Part shown: piece by piece, positions 1 to 10,284 of the stretch
Layout of the letters: every line of letters starts with the position of its first letter
How positions within the stretch are numbered: position 1 is the first letter of the stretch
Source: Tetradesmus obliquus
Lineage: Eukaryota > Chlorophyta > Chlorophyceae > Sphaeropleales > Scenedesmaceae
DNA length: 64,000 nt
Assembly: GCA_030272155.1 (NCBI GenBank)
Contig: CP126197.1
Span: forward strand, 3,340,001 to 3,404,000
Reading direction: 5' to 3'
Notes under the pieces: generated by a model
Told to the model about the DNA's origin: nothing
Database searches by the model: none
What the model saw: the letters and a program-made list of their open reading frames with translations, nothing else
Translations under genes and position numbers: made by a program

Positions 1-39
1 AGCAGCGTGCTGCTACCGCTGCCACTGTTCTACCAAATC

Positions 40-58
40 CTGCAGGGCCAGCGTCAGG
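40..58 (+). repeat. degenerate copy of an NCA2 exon start
   Basis: ATCCTGCAG followed by GGCCAGCGT resembles the true acceptor and exon start at 143-160 (ATCCTGCAG, GGCGAGCGT). Read in the exon's frame, this copy soon meets a stop, so it looks like a decayed exon-edge duplicate in the upstream intron. Confidence 0.45.
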
Positions 59-100
59 CCATGTGTGACTGGGTGAACCAGGCAGCACCTAACGGTGCGT

Positions 101-135
<35 letters not shown>

Positions 136-151
136 ACTTGGAATCCTGCAG

Positions 152-1118
152 GGCGAGCGTTGCCGCCGCGCTGACCCTGTCTGCTGGCGTGTTCCTGATC
201 AAGCACAGCAGGCTGGCCGGCTCAAGTGACCTGGACGATTGGGTCAAGGCGGCAGCAGCAACAGCAAAAGGTGAGCATGTAACAAGAAGATGTGGTAACA
301 GCAGCTGGTGATTAAAAAGCAACCGGAAGCAGCATGGAAATGGCTTTAGCCGATACAGCCTGCGGCTGGCTCCCATCATGGCTTTGTCACAGCGCGTTTA
401 AAGGCGCTAGAGGAGTCCTTGTATAAGGCAAATATAGACACCCGCCGAGTCCTGAGGACCACGGTGGATGCGTAACTGTACATGTGTGCATGTATGTGTG
501 CATGTACTTGTGCATGCCAGGCTGGCGTTGGTGTCATCTCTGGACATTGGGCTGACACTGTGCCACCGCGTGTGCTGCTCACTGCTGCTGCTGCTGCTGC
601 CAGGTGCCTGGATGGAGCATGTTGTGGACCCGATGCTGGCAGTCAAGGATGAGCTGCTGGACACCTTCAGGAGGTACAGCATTATTCAATATTTTCATAC
701 AACTAGAATGCATGCACATGGTTGGAGTACCAGCAAAGCAGCCTCCGTCCTCATGCCCGTCGCTGATCGTATGCTTGCGTCAGTCGCACGTGCACACATA
801 ATCTCAGTGCTGGCGTACGCCGCCGCGTGTAATGCATACCCCTGCAGCCACCACAGCATCCTGAGCAGCAGCGAGCTGGGACAGACAAGCTGGTGTCCGC
901 AACCCGGGTATGGCATCTGTCACCTCACTTGGTGCTGTCCTGCTGCCTGGTGTGCTGCCCCGCAGCCGCCCCAGCATTGTGAGCAGCAGCGAATTTGAGG
1001 CAGACAAGGAATCGCTGCTGCGCATGCTCTCCGAATTCATGCGGGACCACCCAGAGGCCCCAGCAGCAGCAGCAGCAGCAACTGCAACTGCTGCTGCCGC
1101 AAGCCCTGCGGCAGCCGC

Positions 1119-1156
<38 letters not shown>

Positions 1157-3295
1157 TGCCGGGGAGTGTTGAGTCGCTGCTAGACAGCGATGCAGTGAAC
1201 CGCGGCATGGCTGTGGTGATGGCGTGTTACGAGAACGATCTGAAGCGGCCGATACGGAGCTTGGTGTCAGGGGAGCTGGCGCGCACACTGCTGATCCAGG
1301 TGCGCGCATGTGGTTGTGCTAGCTGGCTTGCCTACATCTTTGAGTTCCAAGCAGGTTTGCTAAGCAATCGTATTGTCAGAATACATATTAATCACAATGC
1401 CTCTACAAATGCTGCGCCTGAAGCTGTCCATCTCTCTTGAGTGTTCAAGCCAAAGCCAACATCAAGATAGCACAATAACACAAATGTAACATACCCTTGC
1501 AGGTGCAGCGCCTCAAACTTGACACCGAGGCAGCCATGGTGCAGCTCGATCAGATCCTTTGAGCTAATGAGCTGTCCATTTCTATAGCATTCAAACCAAA
1601 ATCAAACAACGTCAGAACAACACACTTATAACACACCCTGCAGGTGCAGCGCCTCAAACTGGACACTGAAGCAGCCATGTTGGAGCTTGACCAGATCCTG
1701 CGGGCCAATGAGCTGTCCATCAGCCTGGTGGCATCTACTCAAAATACACATAAATAATAACATGATGATAAACATAATAACATGATTGTAACGTGCCCCT
1801 GCAGGTGCAGCGCCTTAAGCTGGACACTGAAGCAGCCATGTTGGAGCTTGATCAGATCCTGCGAGCCAACGAGCTGTCCATCTCCTCAGTGTTCAACCCA
1901 AGTTAAACATACATGGAAATAACATGGCTGTAGTATACCCTTGCAGGTGCAGCGCCTCAAACTGGACACAGAAGCAGCCATGCTGGAGCTTGATCAGATC
2001 CTGCGCGCCAATGAGCTGTCCATCAGCCTGGTGGCTGCCATCCCTGGGCTGCTGCTGAGCTGGGGGTTGGTGCGCGGTCTGTGGCTGCTGCTGCTGGCGC
2101 CAAGACCCCCAGACCCGCGGCGCGAAGCACTGCCGTGCAGGTGAGGGTGTGCGGCAAACTTAGGAAGCAGCCGGAACCTGCGAAGGGGCGTGCAGGCACA
2201 CAATGGGGGTGCATCGTGTGCATATGATTTTTGCACGGCTCGATCAAAGCGACACTACTACAGCAGCATACGCTGCTGGGCTGCTGCTGAGCTGGGGGCT
2301 GGTGCGCGGTCTGTGGCTGCTGCTGCTGGCCCCAAGTCCGCCAGACCCGCGGCGGGAGGCTCTGCCGTGCAGGTGAGGGTGCGGGGTATAATGTACAAAC
2401 AGACCAAGAATGGTGTAACGTTGATAATGCTGGCCACGGATGGCACGCAGTGCCAGGTGTTTGCAGTGACGGGGCGTGCAGGTAGGAATAAAGGGTGCAT
2501 TGTGCGCGGATGTGTGGGTGCATTGGCTAAGATTATGACACCAAACAACATCATGTTACCACCACCACCACCAACGCAAAAGCTTATACTGCCGGCGGAG
2601 CAAAGGCTGCTTGTGCACCTGTCAGAATAACTGTTACATTTCTGTTACTTTGTCACATTGCTGTTACTCTGCAGGCTGGCAATGGCGGAGCTCGAGCGGG
2701 CCCTGGTGACACTGGACAGCATGCAGACAGCAGCAGCAGCAGCAGCAGCATCAACATCAGCAGCTCCAAGCTCTAGCGCCCAGTCCCAGCTGCAGCCGAC
2801 TCTCTCAGCCCCAGCAGCAGCAGGACTCCGCAGCCTTACTGCTGCTGGCGGCCTCATGCAGCAGCAGCAGCAGCTGCTGCAGTTTGGCTCGTGTGCGGCT
2901 GCTGAGGGTCTGGTGCTGCATAAGCTGGCTCGTGTGTTCCGGGAGGCTCGGGCGGTGTACCGGCTGAAGGACAGCAGCAGCAGGTACAGCGAGTGGCCAC
3001 ACCTGCAGGTGAGAAGTGTTGTTATTTAATTTGGTGTCTTTTTGGCTGCAGATACGTGCATCAGATTGTTTGTTTGCAGCTGCAGTGCTGCTGCAGCAGC
3101 AGGCGCTTGGGTTCGGCAGCTGGGCACACACTGCAGTGCCGAGCAGGGTCATCATCATCATCATGTTCACCATCAAGCCACAGCATCAACACAATCATAG
3201 CATCAACGTCGAGCTGGGTCAGCGGAACGTTGGTGCGGCTGCTCCTCACTTTGCTGCTGCTGCTGCTGCTGCTGCTTACATTGCTGCTGCTGCTT

Positions 3296-3347
<52 letters not shown>

Positions 3348-3448
3348 AGGCTGACCTGCTGTCACTGGTTGCACCGGGCGTGCCAGCAGCCAGCAAGCTG
3401 CACCTGCTCACCCGCATGATGCGCACATATGCGCTGCTGCAGCCATAG
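152..3448 (+). CDS. NCA2/DGS1: NCA2/DGS1-family mitochondrial membrane protein, 3' part (5' end outside window)
   Basis: Exons read at about 152-270, 604-673, 966-1299, 1947-2140, 2675-3008 and 3350-3448, with phases agreeing at each junction. Translated pieces match the plant DGS1/yeast NCA2 family in order: LAGSSDLDDWV, VVDPMLAVKDELLDTFR, LVSGELARTLLIQ, then LDTEAAMLELDQILRANE, a hydrophobic membrane segment (LLLSWGLVRGLWLLLLA), and the family C-terminus ending in RMMRTYALLQP. Known members are outer-mitochondrial-membrane proteins linked to mitochondrial lipid and ATP synthase biology; that role is carried over from the family. The coding sequence runs in from the left edge, so the N-terminus is missing. 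The third exon has an Ala/Ser run from (GCA/AGC)n. Introns hold several partial copies of the flanking exons (listed separately), so the choice of the 1947 copy as the real exon rests on it being the only full-length, open one that splices in phase to 2675. Confidence 0.85.
848..890 (+). repeat. copy of the 5' edge of the third NCA2 exon
   Basis: After CCTGCAG the sequence encodes HHSILSSSELGQTS. This parallels RPSIVSSSEFEADKES at the real exon beginning at 966, with the acceptor included. It sits in the intron just upstream of the real exon and diverges after about 40 bases. Confidence 0.6.
1503..1890 (+). repeat. three tandem partial copies of the fourth NCA2 exon
   Basis: Copies begin after CAG acceptors at 1503, 1644 and 1805, each encoding the VQRLKLDTEAAM...LDQIL.ANELSIS block of the real exon at 1947. 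Unit spacing is 141, 161 and 142 bases, so exon start plus upstream intron was duplicated. The first copy has an in-frame TGA in place of the Arg codon after DQIL; the second and third are open but lose the membrane segment and have no clear donor. Confidence 0.85.
2276..2372 (+). repeat. copy of the 3' half of the fourth NCA2 exon
   Basis: This stretch repeats the membrane-segment half of exon 1947-2140 (GLLLSWGLVRGLWLLLLAP, then PPDPRREALPCR) and also the GTGAGGGT donor. It lies in the intron downstream of the real exon, 230 bases away, and has only a few substitutions. Confidence 0.85.
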
Positions 3449-4232
3449 TGCTTCTGGTGCACCTTAGTGATGCAGATGTGCCGTAGTGATGCAGCCGTAG
3501 TGATGGAGACGCGCTGCTGCAGCCGTAGTCTACATTGGCCAGCACAGCCTGTAGATGAGGATGCGCACAGCACATCAAGGGCGCTGCTGGTGGGTTGATG
3601 TATGTAGTAAGCAGGACTGTACTTTCAGCGTTGAGTGCAGTGTGTGCTCGGCCACTATCAAGGGACTGTACAGCTAGGCATGACGGTGGTGCACATGGCG
3701 CCTCAACTGTTGTCATGCTCGACGACGCTGCGGTTACTTGGTACAACAAAGTGCAGGCATGTTGGCTCAAATGTTGCAGGTGTTGCTGTCTTGCGTGTGG
3801 CCTGTGCACGCATCTTTTGCACATTTTGCCTGGCAACAGGGGCTGCTAATTGAAGTTCATGGCGTGCGGATGATGTGAGTTCGTTGACCGTGTTTGTTGG
3901 GTGAAGATGCCCCAATTGTGTAGATACCTGGCTGATGTAACGTGTGTATCACAGTGCCAACGTGGCAGAGGGTTAATCAGCGACGGCATGCATGTGCCCA
4001 TTGCAGCTCAAAAGACCTGTTGCTGGGGGTCCTGGGTTTGGTTGCCTGCCTTTGATCGCAGAGATGGCCAGCCCGCTAACACAGAAGACAAAAGTTCAAA
4101 CCAATGTACATCAACCAAATAGCACGCCTGTTTGTGGACAGCTGCTAAGCGGAGTCGTGTACAACCAGTGAACATCTTCCGCTCTCGATCACATCGGCAG
4201 ACACAACACAGCCGCAGAGTGTTGACCGATCG
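3449..4232 (+). other. 3' flank of NCA2 gene and upstream region of RWDD2-like gene
   Basis: No coding exon is convincing here. A short degenerate repeat (GCCGTAGTGATG type) follows the NCA2 stop at about 3440-3530. A TGTAA motif near 3936 (TGATGTAACG) could be the NCA2 poly(A) signal. The remainder up to the ATG at 4233 is the likely promoter and 5' UTR of the next gene. Confidence 0.5.
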
Positions 4233-4809
4233 ATGGAGAACATCGAACGGCAGCTGGATGAGTTTGAAGTGAGCTACGTATCTATTGCGCTCGTGTGTCA
4301 GGGCAGCAGTACATGCTGCTCTGCACACCAGTTGCTGCTGCCAGCAGCAGCTGCTTGCTAGCAGAACACGTGAAAATACATTGCGTGCAAGTTGTTGCAC
4401 TGGACTTCTTTCAGCATGCCCCGCTCGCCCTGGAAAACAGCAGAACACAGCTTGTTGATCCTCACTGCAGTCTTTCCAAGAGCAGCAATCGCACTGCACA
4501 GCGTGCCCTACTGCAGCAGCACAGATTCCAAACTTGACATGTAAACTTGTGGCTGTCATCAACGCAGGCACTGCGTGCTATGTTTCCTGAGGAGGAGGGC
4601 TGCTTCAGCCTTGCACCAGCAGAGCAGCAGGCGCTGGCAGCAGCGCAGGCAGCAGCAGCAGCGGGGGATACTGATGTGCTGCTGCTCAACCTCAGCGGCA
4701 CAGTCAAGTAAGCAGAAGCAACAGCAGCAGCAGAAACATTGGTATGCCAGCTGCATGACCCAGCAAAGCACCGTTGAGGATAACGACCTGCTCTGGGACG
4801 CAAGCTTGT

Positions 4810-4865
<56 letters not shown>

Positions 4866-5818
4866 CCACCGGTCTCCTGCTGCAGTCCAGATGATACAAT
4901 GTGCCACGGTCTCATCAAGGCACTTCAAATCTAAATCTCAGGCAGCATTAGCCAACGGCAGCACTCAGATGTGTGTGCTCTGTGCAGGTTGCCGGGTGTG
5001 CTGCTTGCTGGCAGCCCAGTGAGCCTGCGCTTCCAACTGCCCAGCGCCTACCCTGCAGCAGCAGCACCACAGATCGCAGTGGAATGCACTGCCCCCAGGT
5101 GCGGCGCTGCACTTGATCAAGTGATCTGTGTGGGCGCTGTTAGTGCAGCAGCAGTGTCAGTGCAGTCGAGCCTGCAGCTCGGGCATGTGGTTGTTGGTTG
5201 GTCGTGTCGACGACCTGTTGCAGTAGAGTGCCCAGTGATGCAGCAGCCGCACCAGCTGCTGCTGCCACGCACAGCATTTTGTGTCACCTTCACTGCATGC
5301 TCACTGCTTGCTGCTGCTGCTGCTGCTGCCAGGCTGCTGCATGAGCAGCTGAGCAGCGCAATGGCCGGGGCTGCTGCGGAGGCGCTGGGCAGTGAGAGCC
5401 TGCTGCTGCTGATCAGCCGGCTGCAGGTACGGCACAGCTGCTGCAGCGCTGCTCTCTTAATGGCAGTGGTTGCATGTGTGCAGCCTGAGCCTTGCTGGGG
5501 TTCGTTCGCAGCTGGGGATGCGGTTGCTAGTCTGCAGGTGGCATGGCAGCTGATTGATGAGACCCTGCAGCAGCAGCAGTTGCTGCAGGGAGCTTGCTTG
5601 GTCAGCAGCCGTGTTCTGGTTCTGCTGGCTTGCTGGCAGCAGTCCAGCCATCCTGGAGCTGCGTCGTATCAAGCACCCAAGCTTTTCAAGATAGACCGGT
5701 CGCCATGCAACTGCTGGATGCCTGCTTGCAGGATGAAGTCGAAGAAGCAGACGCAGTGTTGCAACAGGCGCAAGCCACGCCAGCAACAGCAGCAGACACA
5801 CTCGTCAACACAGCTCCT

Positions 5819-5850
<32 letters not shown>

Positions 5851-6610
5851 TGGGCTGAAGGCAAGCAAAGCTACCGGCTGCCAGCAGCAGCTGCTGCGGG
5901 TCAGCATATGGTTCCATCACATCAAGAGCACTCAGAAGCGAAAGGACATCGTGGCCTGGGCGCGCGAGCTCAACATAGGTGCGCTGTTAGCACCAGCCTG
6001 GCGTTGGAAGACTGAGGCGGCTGGCATTGTGCTTGCTTATCTGCATTGGCAGCTGTTTGAGGAAGGACGCATGGCTAGTTTGTGGTTTCACTTTCACAGC
6101 GAGAGGTTGCAGCAGCAGAAGTCGTCCCTGGCTGCACGTTATGTTGCTTGGCGCCTGTGCTGCACTCCTGTTTGATTGTCAGAAGTCCATAGTTGCGATA
6201 GTATGTGTTTATGCTGTGCAGGTGGGTACAGCAAGCCTGGCTTCCCTGGGGTCATCGTATGTGAGGGCGCAGAAGACGACGTGCACGAGTATGTTGCGCG
6301 CATCCGGGCGTTGCAATGGCAGGCAATGCAGGTGCGGCATGAAGAGGCGGTGCTGTGCCTGTCCTGCAAGCAAGCTGCAGCTGCTGATGCTGCTGATGCT
6401 GCTGATGCTGCTGAAAATGCTACGGCGCAATCTGGCGCTGCAGTCGACAGCAGGAGGGCGGGTGCTTGTGGTAGGACTGCATCGCTGAGCGGTTTTGTGC
6501 AGCGGTTTGCTGAGCTGCCGGAAACGGGTTTGTCAGAGCTGGGGCAGTTGTGTAAGGATGTTGGCTTGGAGCATCTGTTCTTGTCAGCACTCAAATTGCC
6601 TGGAAAGTGA
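4233..6610 (+). CDS. RWDD2: RWD and DUF1115 domain protein (RWDD2-like)
   Basis: Exons read at 4233-4268, 4568-4707, 4988-5098, 5333-5426, from 5538, from about 5645 to 5978, and 6222-6610; the junction between the fifth and sixth exons is uncertain. The N-terminal part (MENIERQLDEFE, ALRAMFPEEE, then VSLRFQLPSAYP) fits an RWD domain: a Glu-rich opening helix, a strand and the YP turn. The C-terminal part has the DUF1115 signature: IWFHHIKSTQKRKDIVAWA, GYSKPGFPGVIVCEG, then RALQWQAMQVRHEE and a final helical segment. This domain pair is the RWDD2A/B family, which is widely conserved and poorly characterised. An Ala run from GCA repeats separates the domains. It lies between two unrelated + strand housekeeping genes. 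Confidence 0.85.
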
Positions 6611-7055
6611 TACGGGTTGCAACGTTGACTTTGTGATCATCGCTGCTGATAGTTGAAGTGTGGTTGGCTTGCTCCAGTTTGCATAAGCTTGACCTACTGC
6701 TGGTTGCACATGCATGAGGAAGCTCAGTCAGCGAGAGGAGGGGTCAGTTGTAAGCAAATTGGCTTCTATAACGGCTGTTTGCATACTTGTGTTGTTCTTG
6801 TGGCACCTGGAGTCCTTGCACCTGAAGCGCACGGCAAGCTGGCAACGCGCCGATGTTACGCGGCAAATCGCTCGTAACACGTTCATGAGCGTCAGCGCAC
6901 CACGTCTTGTGGTTGATGTTTGTAAGACGCCGCCATTGTTCATTCACAATACTTTACAGGAAGTCGACAAGCAGTGCTTTCAAGGGCATGGCACCACCCG
7001 ACAGTGCACGTTCCATACTGCATGCTGTTTGAGCTTCAATGTAGTTTCAGGAAAT

Positions 7056-7683
7056 ATGACATGGAGACACGTGATCATATGTGCACTCGTCTGTGCCCTG
7101 GCGAGTTCGGCTACCTGCACGCAGCAGCAAGCCAGCTTCTTGGTCGGCCAAGGCAAAGGAGACATCACCGGTCCAGCTGCAGATGTCAACTTGATGGTAA
7201 ACAGTAGCAAGTAGTGTAGACTTTGATGGCCCATGCACGCTTTGTTTGGATCTGGGCGGGGAGCCAGCACCCGCGCTCGAGGTCGGTGTCTAAATTCAGC
7301 ACCAACTGTCGCAGGGATATGCGAACATGAATCAAACAGCACAGGGTATCCACATCAGGCTATATGCTCGGGCGTTCGTCTTTGCAGAAGCCGCAAATGC
7401 TTCGTGAGTGCCAGAGCAGAGCAGAGATGATGCCCTCAGACCAGTCGCATCGCAGCTGGGTCGAAACTAAGCCCTGGTCAACCCGCATACATGCCGAGTA
7501 AAGCATAAAGTCCGCATATGCCAGCTTCAGCATTGCAGGTACAGCAATGATTCTGCTGTGCAGCACATGAGCCATGCATGTGCTGCTGGCAATATCATCG
7601 ATGGCCAGAAACTACGTAAATGCAGCATTTGGCACACATTGACAGGGTCAGCAGCAGCGCTAGTGTTGGGCGCTGACAAGGCA

Positions 7684-7723
<40 letters not shown>

Positions 7724-7894
7724 GGATGGGTGCTGAGCTGGGAGCAGGGCTGGTCGTTCTGCCCCATCAGGATGACACTCATTGTGCTGCATGACTCATG
7801 ACTGCATTGCAGGAAACGGTTCATGTTTGTCAGCATTGATGCAGCAATGGCGTCACAGCTGGTGACGCTGACAGTCATTGAGAAGCTACAGGTG

Positions 7895-7927
<33 letters not shown>

Positions 7928-10236
7928 TGCTGCCTTTCACCTGGGCACATCATATGGATCAGGTGTATATACAGCAGCTGGACAGCAGCAGTAGCAGCAG
8001 CAGCAAATGCATGTTACCGTGACAAAGCCAAGTCACTTTTTTTCCGGTAACAGGCATCAACATGTCCTGCTGTGCCACAAAAGCATGCTTGCCTCGCCCA
8101 ACGGTGATGCACTTTTACCCTCCACCAGGAGGGGTTGATTTGCTATAGTATGTTGTGCCTGACGCACAGTGAAACCTGAACGGCAGATGCAGGCAAACCA
8201 GCTTACCCCCATCATGCGCCAGCAATGCCACCACCCCCAAGCACCCCATCATCAGCATTTGTCAAGCCGCTCACCACATCCCAAACTGATTCCTACACCT
8301 GCTGCTGTTGACATCATCTGGCTATTGTGCAGGCTGAGTTTGGGGACCAGTACAGCTCGGATAACGTGGCCATCATTGCCACTCATACGCATGCCTCGCC
8401 GGGTGGCTTCCTGGGCCACATGCTGTACCACATCACCAGCCTGGGCTTTGTGCGGCAGAGCTTTGACGCAATGGTGGACGGCATTGAGGAGGTGCGTAGC
8501 AAAGGACATCAATGGCTAGATGGTATAGTTTCTGCTTCCCAGGCCCAGCATCAGCCTCGGCTTTGTACGGCAGAGCTTTGACGCAATGGTAGACGGCATT
8601 GTAGAGGTGAGAGGTGTTACAAGGTGGATGAATGGGCGTACTGCTGCTTGCTGCACACATATTGCACCACATCACCAGCCTCGGCTTTGTGCGGCAGAGC
8701 TTTGAAGCAATGGTGGACGGTATTGTGGAGGTGCGATGTGTGACATTGTTGGCTAGTTGTTTGTGGTATTGCTTGCTGCACACATGCTGTACCATATCAC
8801 CAGCCTCGGCTGTGTGCGGCAGAGCTTTGATGCAATGGTTGACGGCATTGTGGAGGTGAGAGGTGTAACCAGGGTGGCTGGTTGTTTGTGGTATTGCTTG
8901 CTGCACACATGCTGTACCATATCACCAGCCTCGGCTGTGTGCGGCAGAGCTTTGATGCAATGGTTGACGGCATTGTGGAGGTGAGAGGTGTAACCAGGGT
9001 GGCTGGTTGTTTGTGGTATTGCTTGCTGCACACATGCTGTACCATATCACCAGCCTCGGCTTTGTGAGGCAGAGCTCCGATGGAATGGTGGACGGTATTG
9101 TGGAGGTGCGTAGGAAGGGAAATCAGTGGCTAGATGGTCTAGTTCCTGCTTCCTAGGCCCAGCATCAGCCTTGGCTTTTGTGCGGCCGAGCTTTGATGCA
9201 ATGGCGGACGGTTATGTGGAAATGAGGGGCGGGCTGGAGAGTCAGGCTGATGCTTGCTACAACATAATGCTCACAACGCAGCAGTCAGCCAGCAAGTAGT
9301 GTTGGGTGTTGCTGCAACAGCTGGCAACGGCGGCAGCGGCGGCTGCGCCGCCAGGCGGCTGCAGTCGGCCAACCAGCGCTCGGATTCGTTACAGCTGCCA
9401 CAATGTGCCGCGCTGCCCATGCCGGCCTGCGGCCTACAGCACTGAGCTGGAGCCAAGGGGAGCATTGTGCATTGATTATAGCAGCAGCAGCAGCAGCAGA
9501 AGCGGGGTCGTCTCACCCCCCTGCTGCCTGGCATGTCCTGCAGGCGTGCCGTGCTGCCCATGCCGACCTGCGGCCTGCAGCGCTGAGCCAAAGCCGATGA
9601 CAATTCACCGCCTGTTGCTGTGTGTGTGTCTTGCAGGCTTGCCGCGCTGCCCATGCCGATTTGCGTCCTGCAGCGCTGAGCTGGTCTGAGGGGGAGCTGC
9701 TTGATGCAAACATCAACCGCAGCCCCACAGCATACGCAAACAACCCGGCAGCTGAGCGGGCGCAGTACAGCCATGACGTGGACAAGGAGATGACAGTGCT
9801 GAAAATACATACACTAGAAGGAGCAGGGAGGTGCGGTTTTGTGGCTGCCAACCGCTGGGGTTACAAAATCATGGCAATGCCACTTCAGCAGCAAGTACGC
9901 CAGGTCAGCTGTAACTGGCTCCAATGCACATCAAGCAGCTACCAGGTAACTCAGAGGCCATTGCAGCGGCTGCATTGCTGCTGCACAGTATCTCCTTACC
10001 CCAAGGTTCCATGCCACAGCCTGGTCCAGCTGCTCTGCATCACCCCTGCTGACTATATGCGTCCGGCTGCTGCCAGGGGCCTGCGGGATTGGTTCCCCTG
10101 TGCACCCCACCAGCATGAACAACACCAACATGCTGCCCCGGCTACTGCTGCTGCTCTGCTGCTGCTGCTGCTGCTGCTGCTCAGGGGCCTGCTGAGCTGT
10201 TCCCCACACACCCCACCAGCATGAACAACAACCTGC

Positions 10237-10284
<48 letters not shown>

